From Flavobacteriales bacterium (GTDB lineage Bacteria; Bacteroidota; Bacteroidia; Flavobacteriales; JADGDT01), in the NCBI GenBank assembly GCA_023145275.1, contig JAGLEB010000141.1, positions 1 through 14,954 of the forward strand: a stretch of DNA of 14,954 bases, written 5' to 3'. The stretch's first letter is position 1. Every line of letters begins with the position of its first letter. The position numbers were made by a program, and so were the translations under genes. The notes beneath the pieces are model-generated. The model ran no database searches. It saw nothing but the letters and a program-made list of their open reading frames with translations, and was not told where the DNA came from. This document shows positions 1 through 7,456 of this stretch, one piece after another.

Positions 1-38
1 TTTTGTATTACCATTAAATTCGTGATAGAACCAATCAA

Positions 39-58
39 CTAAGAATATTCTTTCTTAG
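39..58. repeat. AT-rich inverted repeat downstream of nadB
   Basis: A 7-bp perfect inverted repeat (CTAAGAA / TTCTTAG) encloses a 6-base loop. It lies in the 134-base stretch that follows the nadB stop codon and otherwise holds no gene I can support. It could end transcription from nadB, or belong to a gene beyond the left edge. It is AT-rich and has no adjoining T-run on either strand, so I do not call it an intrinsic terminator. Confidence 0.3.
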
Positions 59-134
59 AACGCAAATTACCAATCGGTAGACAGGAAATAATAAAGGTTA
101 TTGACTTATCGAAACTCCATTACTCAGAAAACTG

Positions 135-1676
135 CTATAGGTCTTTATTGAAAAATACACCTGAATTCTTTACACGTATTAATGAATGCTCAATAATTAG
201 TTGAGCTATACTCAACAGGTTACGAAATTCGAGAGATTTTATAGTATATGATTTTTCCTTTATAAGCTGCTCGAATTTTTTAGAGATTAGCTCTACCTCT
301 TTATCGGCAATTATTAATGACTCGTTTGTCTTTTCTACAGCCATATACGAACTCATCAACCACTGAAGTTTCTTTCTCAACTCGGCTAAAGGCAAGTCTA
401 ATGATAAATTCTTTTTTACCACAGGATGCCAAAAATCGTCAACATTCTCCTCAAAATCAATACTATCATATACTTTCAATACACTCTTATATGATTGATT
501 AGCATAAACTACTGCTTCTAGTAGCGAGTTCGATGCTAATCTATTTGTACCATGCAAACCCGTTGAAGAGCATTCGCCGCAAGCATACATCCCTTTATGC
601 GAAGTTTTGCCTCTTCTATTTACTGAAATACCTCCACATAAATAGTGGGCAGCGGGAGCTACAGGAATAAAATCAGTTTTCAAATCAAGTCCTAACTCTT
701 TACACTTTGCAGAAATTACAGGAAAATGATCTTCAAACTTTCCATCTTGAAGATGGGTGACATCTAGATATACAAAAGGAATTGTAGAACTTTGTATTTC
801 GTTTAGATTCGCTCTAGCTACGATATCTCTAGGTGCTAGATCCTTTCTATCGTCATACTTTTCCATATATGCTTCGCCAAACTCATTCCTCAAAATAGCA
901 CCAGCTCCCCTTACAGCTTCTGAGATTAAGAATGCCCTGTCTCCGCTTTCGGCAAACAATGCAGTGGGATGAAATTGAACTAATTCCATACCTTCAATAT
1001 TGGCACCTATCCTATATGCCAAAGCAATTCCATCGCCAGTAGCAACATTAGGATTTGTAGTTGTCTTATAAACCTGCCCAATTCCCCCAGTTGCAAGAAA
1101 AACTATTTTTGAAACAACAGTTTCAACTTTTTCATTTTTCGAATCGAATATATATGCTCCAATAACCCGTGGATCTTCTTTGTCTTTATTTGTTATTAAC
1201 TCTAGAGCAAAATGGTGATTACACAATTCAATGTTTTTTAAATCCCTAGCTTGCTTAAGAAGCTTTTCTTGAATTTCTTTCCCAGTAAAATCCTTGTGAT
1301 GTAGAACTCTGTGCTTACTATGCCCACCTTCTAACCCAAAATCGTATTTCCCAGTTATATTCTTGTCAAAATCTACCCCCCAATTAATTAAATCATCTAT
1401 AGATTCAGAAGCTTCAGTAACGACCATATTGACCGTTTTTTGATCATTCTGATGATCTCCGGCTATCAGTGTATCTTCAACGTGTCTATTAATAGCATCA
1501 TTCGAACAAGGCAAAACACCTGCAATCCCCCCTTGAGCGTATTGCGTATTAGAATTTTCTAAGCCTTCTTTCGAAATAACTAATATATTAGCATCAGGCC
1601 ATTTCAAAGCAACTTTTATCGAATAGCTCAATCCAGCTATCCCCGCACCGATAATTAGGAAGTCTCTTTTTATCAT
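135..1676 (-). CDS. nadB: L-aspartate oxidase NadB
   Basis: This is a cytoplasmic FAD enzyme that oxidises L-aspartate to iminoaspartate, the first committed step of de novo NAD synthesis. At 513 residues it has the usual length for the family. The N-terminal dinucleotide-binding motif GAGIAG is at residues 10-15. NTQYAQGGIAGV (43-54) and the EGGHSKHRVLHH segment (116-127) match the flavin and substrate regions of the succinate dehydrogenase/fumarate reductase flavoprotein superfamily. LAPRDIVAR (280-288) carries the expected active-site arginine, APAAHYLCGGI (340-350) the active-site histidine, and ASNSLLEA (381-388) is the C-terminal flavin signature. The start follows nadA by 68 bases with no promoter-like element between, so the two are probably cotranscribed; iminoaspartate is unstable and passes to NadA. 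Identification is firm. Confidence 0.96.
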   Translation of the reverse strand: MIKRDFLIIGAGIAGLSYSIKVALKWPDANILVISKEGLENSNTQYAQGGIAGVLPCSNDAINRHVEDTLIAGDHQNDQKTVNMVVTEASESIDDLINWGVDFDKNITGKYDFGLEGGHSKHRVLHHKDFTGKEIQEKLLKQARDLKNIELCNHHFALELITNKDKEDPRVIGAYIFDSKNEKVETVVSKIVFLATGGIGQVYKTTTNPNVATGDGIALAYRIGANIEGMELVQFHPTALFAESGDRAFLISEAVRGAGAILRNEFGEAYMEKYDDRKDLAPRDIVARANLNEIQSSTIPFVYLDVTHLQDGKFEDHFPVISAKCKELGLDLKTDFIPVAPAAHYLCGGISVNRRGKTSHKGMYACGECSSTGLHGTNRLASNSLLEAVVYANQSYKSVLKVYDSIDFEENVDDFWHPVVKKNLSLDLPLAELRKKLQWLMSSYMAVEKTNESLIIADKEVELISKKFEQLIKEKSYTIKSLEFRNLLSIAQLIIEHSLIRVKNSGVFFNKDL

Positions 1677-1691
1677 ATTTTAAAAACTGTT

Positions 1692-1730
1692 CATAGATTA
1701 TAGATAATAGGTTTACACCTATCAACTATG
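1692..1730 (-). other. Predicted hairpin between nadA and nadB
   Basis: The nadA-nadB gap contains a nested inverted repeat. The inner stem is ATAGGT (1707-1712) with ACCTAT (1717-1722) around a 4-base loop, and the outer stem is CATAG (1692-1696) with CTATG (1726-1730). No T-run follows in the direction of transcription, so it does not look like a terminator. It might affect mRNA processing or nadB translation. That is inference; a weak AT-rich hairpin can also occur by chance. Confidence 0.3.
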
Positions 1731-1744
1731 ATCTAACACCAAAA

Positions 1745-2701
1745 TTATTTTGACATCTCCAACATTCTGTTGATAGAAGGAAGAGCAAGATCTATCGTTT
1801 CTTGCTTTAATAAAACTTCTGGAGTTTCATTTTTCATACAGTTATATAATTTCTCAAGTGTATTCATCTTCATGTAAGTACACTCACTACAGTTGCAGAT
1901 GTAATCATCCTTTACAGGAACAGGAATCAGTATCTTACTTGGAGCTACCTTTTTCATCTCATGCAAAATCCCCATTTCAGTAGCTACAATAAATTCCTTA
2001 GCTTTTGCAGTCTTAACGTATTCAATAAGCTTTGCAGTAGAACCAATAAAATCGGCAATATTTAACACTGGTGCCTCTGATTCAGGATGAGCAATTAACT
2101 CAGCTCCTGGGTGTTCTTTCAACAAATCAGTAATTTTCTCAAGAGAAAAAGCTTCATGAACCATACACGAACCATCCCAAAGGATCATATCTCTACCTGT
2201 CTGCTTATTAATATAAGCACCAAGGTTTCTGTCTGGTCCAAAAATAATTTTCTCATCGGCTGGCAATTGATTAATCAACTTTTCGGCATTGGATGATGTT
2301 ACTACTAAATCGGTTACTGTTTTTACAGCTGCCGAAGCATTAACATAAGTAATTACAGTATGATCGGGGTGACTTTCTACAAAAGGCTTAAACTCTTCTA
2401 TAGGGCATGATTCAGCCAAGGAACATCCCGCTTCCATATCTGGAAGGACAACTTTTTTTGATGGATTCAAAATCTTTGCAGTTTCTGCCATAAAGTGAAC
2501 CCCACAAAACACAATCATGTCAGCATCAACATTGGCAGCAATCTGAGCCAACTGAAGGCTATCGCCAACATAGTCTCCTAATTCTTGAATTTCAGCAATT
2601 TGATAGTAATGCGCCAATATAACCGCATTCTTCTCTTTCTTCAATCGCTTTATCTCAGCTACATAATCTACCTGAGTATTATCTGTATTTAATGTCGTCA
2701 T
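1745..2701 (-). CDS. nadA: Quinolinate synthase NadA
   Basis: NadA condenses iminoaspartate with dihydroxyacetone phosphate to form quinolinate, using an oxygen-sensitive [4Fe-4S] cluster. At 318 residues it is close to the compact bacterial and archaeal type. Family motifs include AHYYQ (30-34), GDSL (46-49), CGVHFMAETAKIL (66-78), AGCSLA (91-96) and WDGSCMVHE (175-183). The last part holds CNCSECTYMKMNTLEK (269-284). Cluster ligands should be Cys93, Cys179 and one cysteine of the 269/271/274 group; all are present, so the enzyme looks intact. It is the first gene of the nadA-nadB unit, with a -7 promoter element about 33 bases upstream of the start. The usual third partner, nadC, does not follow nadB here. 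Confidence 0.97.
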   Translation of the reverse strand: MTTLNTDNTQVDYVAEIKRLKKEKNAVILAHYYQIAEIQELGDYVGDSLQLAQIAANVDADMIVFCGVHFMAETAKILNPSKKVVLPDMEAGCSLAESCPIEEFKPFVESHPDHTVITYVNASAAVKTVTDLVVTSSNAEKLINQLPADEKIIFGPDRNLGAYINKQTGRDMILWDGSCMVHEAFSLEKITDLLKEHPGAELIAHPESEAPVLNIADFIGSTAKLIEYVKTAKAKEFIVATEMGILHEMKKVAPSKILIPVPVKDDYICNCSECTYMKMNTLEKLYNCMKNETPEVLLKQETIDLALPSINRMLEMSK

Positions 2702-2733
2702 TATATTTATTTTTCGAGAAACGAAATTATTTG

Positions 2734-2741
2734 CAAATTTA
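2734..2741 (-). promoter_or_regulatory. Candidate -7 element of the nadA-nadB promoter
   Basis: The minus strand reads TAAATTTG, an exact match to the Bacteroidota -7 consensus TAnnTTTG, about 33 bases upstream of the nadA ATG. I find no clear TTTG or TTG at the expected -33 position, so only half of the promoter is convincing. Confidence 0.5.
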
Positions 2742-2834
2742 GTATTTCTTTTATTAAGTTGAATTGTTTTAGTAATCTAATATTTAAGTGGTTAAAGTCT
2801 ATTGCTAAACAAAATTTACTATCCACAAAAAACA

Positions 2835-3608
2835 TTAATATACTGATGCTTTTATCCCAACTTTTCGCAGTCTTAGAGATATCTCTTCTAACTTTTCTTT
2901 TTCAATTCTTTCAAGGTTATCCGTAGGCGTATCTCTCTCTAGCGAATATACCATTACATCACTAGGATTTATATCCTTAATCAACTCCACCCAGGCAGAA
3001 ACTTCTTCTTCGGTAGTATTGTCAAATTTTTCGCCTTTATACTCTCCTCTTACAAATAAGGTCTGTATCACCACTTTTCCAGCAAGCTCCTTGTAATATG
3101 ATGCCAAATAATCAAGTGTTTTTTTTGATTTTGGTCTATCTATGAGATGATAAGTTTTATCTGTTCCAGCATCTAATTTCATAACTGGAAGATCTACTTT
3201 ATGAAGAGCTTCTCTTACATCGTTTCTATTTATCAAAATACCATTAGACAATACAGAAACTAAGGCTTTAGGATAATACTTATCTCTTAAAGCTAAGGTT
3301 AAGTCAATTATTCTTGAGAAATCAGGATGCACGGTTGGCTCTCCATTTCCAGCAAAAGTGAATGAGTCAACATTTACTCCTTCTGACTTAATTTTCATCA
3401 AGTAACTTTCAAACTCTTCGGCCACCTCATCATAAGTAGGGAGCTCCACCTTTTTATCTGGGGTTAAAGTCCATCCACACTCGCAGTACACACAATCTAA
3501 ATTGCAAAGCTTATAATCATTTGGCAAAAGATTAATTCCGAGAGAATCACCAAATCTTCTACTTTTTATTGGTCCAAAAATCGTTTTATCGAATAAAAAA
3601 GTACTCAT
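2835..3608 (-). CDS. Radical SAM protein, TYW1-like (COG0731 type), function unknown
   Basis: This 257-residue protein has the radical SAM cluster motif CNLDCVYC (CxxxCxxC) at about residues 35-42. It should bind a [4Fe-4S] cluster and cleave S-adenosylmethionine to a 5'-deoxyadenosyl radical. The N-terminal GPIKSRRFGDSLGINLLP ahead of the cluster, and FAGNGEPTVHPDF (the GxGEPT SAM-binding element) near residue 85, are typical of the COG0731 Fe-S oxidoreductases related to the TYW1 tRNA-modifying enzymes. No second cysteine-rich auxiliary cluster domain is seen, and the protein is shorter than true TYW1, so tRNA wybutosine synthesis cannot be claimed. The substrate is unknown. The gene has its own promoter and 133 bases separate it from nadA downstream, so it is probably monocistronic or weakly coupled to nadAB, which also encodes an Fe-S enzyme. 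Confidence 0.85.
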   Translation of the reverse strand: MSTFLFDKTIFGPIKSRRFGDSLGINLLPNDYKLCNLDCVYCECGWTLTPDKKVELPTYDEVAEEFESYLMKIKSEGVNVDSFTFAGNGEPTVHPDFSRIIDLTLALRDKYYPKALVSVLSNGILINRNDVREALHKVDLPVMKLDAGTDKTYHLIDRPKSKKTLDYLASYYKELAGKVVIQTLFVRGEYKGEKFDNTTEEEVSAWVELIKDINPSDVMVYSLERDTPTDNLERIEKEKLEEISLRLRKVGIKASVY

Positions 3609-3644
3609 TATTATCTAATATTTTTGATATTTATTTTGAAGGTG

Positions 3645-3673
3645 CAAATGTAGACTATTTATAACTATTCAAA
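3645..3673 (-). promoter_or_regulatory. Bacteroidota-type promoter of the radical SAM gene
   Basis: On the minus strand a -33 TTTG (3673-3670) and a -7 TACATTTG (3652-3645) are separated by 17 bases. Both match the Bacteroidota housekeeping-sigma consensus (TTTG ... TAnnTTTG) exactly. The ATG is 36 bases downstream of the -7 element. This is the best-formed promoter in the window. Confidence 0.7.
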
Positions 3674-3686
3674 ATAAAGAATAATG

Positions 3687-4682
3687 TTAATTATTATTAG
3701 AAATATTAATTTCATAAAGTTTGTCCCAATGCTTCCCAGTAATCAAAAAATTTCCATTCTTTAACTTGGCTATACCATTTAATACACCTTGCTTTTTGTG
3801 CTTAACAGCAATTTCATGCAAATTCAATTTATACAATAGTGAGCCTGATTCTGCCTCAAAGACAACAATAATATCTTTCATAAATACATTTGCATAAATT
3901 AGCCCATCAACATATTCCAATTCATTAATATACATCAGCTTCCCATTATTGCTATAGATTTGTAATATCTTCTTTATGGAATAATCCGCAGGGCTTATAT
4001 AATAGATATTATTACTTCCGTCTGACATAATCAAATCCGACCCATCGTTTGTCAACCCCCAACCTTCAAAATCTATTGGTGTTTTTTTTACATCTAGGAG
4101 TTTCAAACTAATAGGATCAAATTTAAAAATCTTATACTCACGATACGTCAAGCCATATAGTGTGTCATTAAGAATTGTAATACCTTCTGCAAAAATATCA
4201 TCTGTATATTTTTCTTCAATCCTATTTTTTTCTTTTTCAATAGAATATTTTATTCTTTTAGACTTCTTATACTCTCCACCAGATTCGTAAATCTCGCCTT
4301 TATATTCTTCTAAGCCTTCAGTATAAATATCTGTTCCATGATTATACTCTTTTACTATAATATAGCTTAATTCTTTTGGAGCATACTTAGGATAAACAAT
4401 AATACTTCTTTTAATTACCTTTTCCTCTCCATCTAATTTATAGGATAATTTTAGAGTGTTTTCCCCGATTCTATAAACACTACTATCAACAATTATATTT
4501 GACTTAGCTTTTACACCATTTATTTCTAAAGAATAATCTATTCCAGTAGAAACGTTAAGACTATCGCCAAAATGATACTTCGTAGATATATTTATATCCG
4601 AGAAAGGAGACTCTACCCTATCACATGATTGAAAAATTATTGCATAAAAAAAGTATACAACAATAAATAACTTAGAATTCAT
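3687..4682 (-). CDS. Glutaminyl-peptide cyclotransferase-like lipoprotein
   Basis: The protein resembles the beta-propeller glutamine cyclotransferases (plant/bacterial type), which convert N-terminal glutamine of peptides to pyroglutamate. It has 331 residues. A hydrophobic N-terminus ends in FQSC, so Cys20 is probably lipidated and the protein sits in the envelope. Residues about 25-105 form a short beta-rich domain seen in front of the enzyme in Bacteroidota homologues. The catalytic region begins at YTEGLEEYKGEIYESGG (about 120-136, equivalent to the family FTQGL motif). It contains FAEGITIL, FEGWGLTNDG, LIMSDGSNNIY, INELEYVDGLIYANV, VLNGIAKL and ITGKHWDKLYEI, all recognisable family blocks in the right order. 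It follows the isomerase-like gene by only 12 bases and is surely cotranscribed with it. The family is firm; activity on real substrates and lipidation are inferred. Confidence 0.88.
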   Translation of the reverse strand: MNSKLFIVVYFFYAIIFQSCDRVESPFSDINISTKYHFGDSLNVSTGIDYSLEINGVKAKSNIIVDSSVYRIGENTLKLSYKLDGEEKVIKRSIIVYPKYAPKELSYIIVKEYNHGTDIYTEGLEEYKGEIYESGGEYKKSKRIKYSIEKEKNRIEEKYTDDIFAEGITILNDTLYGLTYREYKIFKFDPISLKLLDVKKTPIDFEGWGLTNDGSDLIMSDGSNNIYYISPADYSIKKILQIYSNNGKLMYINELEYVDGLIYANVFMKDIIVVFEAESGSLLYKLNLHEIAVKHKKQGVLNGIAKLKNGNFLITGKHWDKLYEINISNNN

Positions 4683-4694
4683 AATTTCAATTAA

Positions 4695-5681
4695 TTAATA
4701 CTGATATTTTTTTAATAATTCAATAGTCTTTAAAGTCCCATTGTCACAAGAAAGATCATCTCCTTCATATTCGGCACTCATCCAACCATCAAAATCATAT
4801 TTCAAAACCTCATCAATACATTGTTTGTAGTCTATCGTAAGTTCCTCTCCATTTTGTTTGAAACCACGTGTTTTGGCACTAATACCAGTAACATAGGGTG
4901 CTATATCTATAACACCTTGATAAGTATCGTAATATCTACGAGGTAGAACAGTAAATCCTCCCATAAAAAAATTGCCAAAATCAAGAAAGACTCCGAAGTT
5001 ATCATCATTTACACTTTCGCAAAGCATATTTGTCCAAGCCCCGTTACTAGAAGGATGACCGTGATTTTCCATAGTTAGTTTCATACCTAAAGACTTAGTA
5101 TAATCACTTAATTCAAGAATAGACTTTGTGCATTGATTCAACACCTGTAAATACGACCCATCGCCATAAGGATTAACCCTCACATGCTTGCAATTTAATT
5201 CTGCAGCAACATCAATCCATTCTTTGTGTTCTTCAATTGATAATAATCTATTCTTCTCAACACTATCACCTATTTTGAAATGTGCATCTGTCATTAAACA
5301 AATAAACTCAACATTATTATCTTTAGCTTTTTGATAAAAATCTCTAAGCCAAATTTTATCTGTTTTATATGCAGCGATCATAGACGACACTAAATCAACT
5401 CCATGTAGGTCAAATTCTTTTGCTTTCAATACAATATCCGAAGTATCTAAATCACCCTGTAATATCTGAATAGGGTCCGTTTCTAACATTTTCTTAAACC
5501 AATTATAATTAGAAAAAGTTCCTCCAAAAATATCACGCTGATATGCCCATTGAGACAAAGAAATCTTAAAATTAGCAGTTTTATTGCCTGTTATAATATT
5601 AGAAGATGCACTTAATATTGATGGCGTAGATAGACCCATAGTTGCTAATGATGAATTAATAATAAACTTCCTTCTTATCAT
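4695..5681 (-). CDS. Tat-signal sugar phosphate isomerase/epimerase-like TIM-barrel protein
   Basis: This 328-residue protein belongs to the xylose isomerase-like TIM-barrel (AP endonuclease 2 fold) superfamily. The N-terminus MIRRKFIINSS has a twin-arginine RRKF motif followed by a hydrophobic stretch and small residues (LSTPSILSASS), typical of the Tat-exported members common in Bacteroidota. Probable metal ligands at barrel strand ends are Glu205 (MENHGH), Asp234 (FLDFGN) and Glu304 (SAEYEG); VRVNPYGDG (168-174) is another conserved strand end. A lysine (Lys270) stands near where many members have a metal-binding histidine, so the metal site may be modified. The substrate cannot be told from sequence. 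It is the first gene of a pair with the cyclotransferase, and its start lies about 11 bases beyond the T-run of the recA terminator. Confidence 0.82.
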   Translation of the reverse strand: MIRRKFIINSSLATMGLSTPSILSASSNIITGNKTANFKISLSQWAYQRDIFGGTFSNYNWFKKMLETDPIQILQGDLDTSDIVLKAKEFDLHGVDLVSSMIAAYKTDKIWLRDFYQKAKDNNVEFICLMTDAHFKIGDSVEKNRLLSIEEHKEWIDVAAELNCKHVRVNPYGDGSYLQVLNQCTKSILELSDYTKSLGMKLTMENHGHPSSNGAWTNMLCESVNDDNFGVFLDFGNFFMGGFTVLPRRYYDTYQGVIDIAPYVTGISAKTRGFKQNGEELTIDYKQCIDEVLKYDFDGWMSAEYEGDDLSCDNGTLKTIELLKKYQY

Positions 5682-5692
5682 AATGCTAAAAT

Positions 5693-5734
5693 AAAAAAAA
5701 GCCGCATCAAAAGAACAACCTTTAGATACAGCTT
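5693..5734 (-). terminator. Intrinsic terminator after recA
   Basis: Reading on the minus strand, a 10-bp stem (5734-5725 with 5708-5699, including two G-U pairs) encloses a 16-base loop and runs into eight T residues (5700-5693). It begins 42 bases past the recA stop codon. It is the obvious end of the bcp-recA transcript, although its T-run lies almost against the next gene. Confidence 0.72.
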
Positions 5735-5776
5735 CTATTAAACTTCTATGCTAGATTCAAAAACTTACTGAAAAAT

Positions 5777-6787
5777 TTATTCTTCAGAATCATCACCAGC
5801 AATAGCCTTCTTAATTTTTATTTCAAGCTCTTCAGCTAGCTCAGGATTATCCTTGATAAGATTCTTAACAGCATCGCGTCCCTGACCAAGTTTAGTATCT
5901 GCATAACTAAACCAAGAACCACTTTTCTTCACTATACCAAATTCAACTCCTTGATCAATAAGCTCTCCTACTTTTGAAATACCTTCGCCGTACATAATAT
6001 CAAATTCTGCCGTACGGAATGGTGGAGCAACTTTATTCTTTACAATCTTAACCTTAGTTCTGTTACCAATAACAGCATCAGTACTTTTTATCTGTGTAGA
6101 ACGACGAATATCAATACGAACTGACGAATAAAATTTCAAAGCATTACCTCCAGTTGTAGTTTCCGGATTCCCGAACATCACTCCAATTTTCTCACGCAAT
6201 TGATTAATAAAAATCACAGTACATTTAGTTTTACTAACCGAACCTGTCATTTTTCTTAAAGCTTGCGACATTAATCTAGCTTGAAGACCCATTCTAGAAT
6301 CTCCCATTTCGCCCTCTATCTCAGCCTTAGGCGTAAGAGCAGCAACAGAGTCGATAACTAGTAAATCAATAGCTCCAGAGCGTATCAAATTATCAGCAAT
6401 TTCAAGAGCTTGCTCTCCATTATCAGGTTGAGAGATAATAAGATTTTCAACATCAATCCCAAGTTTTTCAGCATAATATCTATCAAAAGCGTGCTCAGCA
6501 TCAATAAAAGCAGCTATTCCACCTTGCTTTTGAGCCTCAGCAATTGCATGTAAAGTTAAGGTTGTTTTACCAGATGATTCAGGTCCATATATTTCAACGA
6601 CTCTTCCTCTAGGATAACCTCCCACACCAAGAGCAACATCTATTCCCAAAGAACCAGAAGGAATAACATCCATCTCTTCTATTGCAGCATCACCCAATCT
6701 CATTACAGCACCTTTACCGTAAGTCTTGTCCATTTTGTCCAAGGTCATTTGAAGTGCTTTCAACTTCGCGTCTTTGTCTGAACTCAT
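5777..6787 (-). CDS. recA: Recombinase RecA
   Basis: RecA forms ATP-dependent filaments on single-stranded DNA, drives homologous strand exchange and activates DNA-damage responses. I place the start at 6787, giving 336 residues beginning MSSDKDAKLKALQ. A longer in-frame reading to 6862 adds 25 residues unlike any RecA N-terminus and is probably leader sequence. The Walker A motif GPESSGKTT is at 68-76 and Walker B LLVIDS at 142-147. The L1 loop region with MGDSRMGLQAR is near 161-171, NQLREKIGVMFGNPETTTGGNALKFY (195-220) covers the switch glutamine and L2 loop, and the tail is acidic (GDDSEE). All key residues are present. It lies 84 bases after bcp, with no clear separate -7 element and no LexA-like CTGT-N8-ACAG operator, so SOS control is not evident. 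A terminator follows. Confidence 0.98.
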   Translation of the reverse strand: MSSDKDAKLKALQMTLDKMDKTYGKGAVMRLGDAAIEEMDVIPSGSLGIDVALGVGGYPRGRVVEIYGPESSGKTTLTLHAIAEAQKQGGIAAFIDAEHAFDRYYAEKLGIDVENLIISQPDNGEQALEIADNLIRSGAIDLLVIDSVAALTPKAEIEGEMGDSRMGLQARLMSQALRKMTGSVSKTKCTVIFINQLREKIGVMFGNPETTTGGNALKFYSSVRIDIRRSTQIKSTDAVIGNRTKVKIVKNKVAPPFRTAEFDIMYGEGISKVGELIDQGVEFGIVKKSGSWFSYADTKLGQGRDAVKNLIKDNPELAEELEIKIKKAIAGDDSEE

Positions 6788-6871
6788 TATATCTATATCT
6801 AATTGTTTATTCTTCAATGTCTTATTTTTTTCTTTGTGAGCTGATAAAAATAGGAAAATCAATCAATAATC

Positions 6872-7333
6872 CTACAAGCTTTTCACTAAAATCTGAGCTG
6901 TGTGTTCTTTAGTTTTCACCTTAGTAATTACATCTTCTATAATTCCATTTTCATCAATCACAAATGTTGTTCTATATATTCCTTCGTATTCCCTTCCTGC
7001 TAACTTTTTAGGTCCCCAAACACCAAAAGCATTAATAATTTCCTTGTTCTCATCAGCAATCAATTTGTAAGGTAATTCATTTTTAGCACAGAAATTAAAT
7101 TGACGTTTCTGCGAGTCAGCACTTACTCCTACAACATCATAGCCTTTCGATTTAAATTCCTCATAATTATCTCTTAAGTTTTTAGCCTCAGCAGTACAAC
7201 CAGGGGTACTAGCCTTAGGATAAAAAAACAAGACTACTTTTTTTCCAGAATAATCTATATACTTTATTTCCTCCCCATTTTGGTCAACACCAGCAAAATC
7301 AGGTGCCTTGTCTCCTATATTCAAATGTGTCAT
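6872..7333 (-). CDS. bcp: Thioredoxin-dependent thiol peroxidase (Bcp/PrxQ)
   Basis: This 153-residue peroxiredoxin reduces hydrogen peroxide and organic hydroperoxides with electrons from thioredoxin in the cytoplasm. The peroxidatic site is PKASTPGCTAEA, with Cys46. The partner cysteine found five residues later in E. coli Bcp is replaced by Lys51. The only other cysteine is Cys82 (FNFCAKNEL), 36 residues after Cys46, which is the position used by the helix-alpha3 class of PrxQ. The enzyme is therefore probably an atypical two-cysteine peroxidase of that class. RTTFVIDENG (121-130) is the conserved C-terminal strand. It precedes recA by 84 bases on the same strand, an arrangement I recall from other Bacteroidota, and carries the likely promoter of the pair. 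Confidence 0.95.
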   Translation of the reverse strand: MTHLNIGDKAPDFAGVDQNGEEIKYIDYSGKKVVLFFYPKASTPGCTAEAKNLRDNYEEFKSKGYDVVGVSADSQKRQFNFCAKNELPYKLIADENKEIINAFGVWGPKKLAGREYEGIYRTTFVIDENGIIEDVITKVKTKEHTAQILVKSL

Positions 7334-7361
7334 TTCAATTTGATTTTATTATTTCTATTGT

Positions 7362-7369
7362 CAAAAATA
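7362..7369 (-). promoter_or_regulatory. Candidate -7 element of the bcp-recA promoter
   Basis: The minus strand reads TATTTTTG, matching TAnnTTTG, 28 bases upstream of the bcp ATG. No good -33 TTTG is found at the normal distance, and the region is AT-rich, so a chance match is possible. Confidence 0.4.
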
Positions 7370-7456
7370 ATATAAAGTATATTAATTATGGCTTTACATT
7401 CTATTATTAAAACAAATTATAATATCAGAATTATTTATTATTGACAGAATTTTACT

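Noticed and set aside
1..134. Possible gene end or regulatory RNA at the left edge
   Set aside because: No open frame of useful length and no recognisable RNA family; only a weak inverted repeat is visible.
6788..6862. Longer in-frame recA start adding 25 residues
   Set aside because: The added residues (MIFLFLSAHKEKNK...) do not resemble any RecA N-terminus, whereas MSSDKDAKLKALQ at 6787 fits the family.
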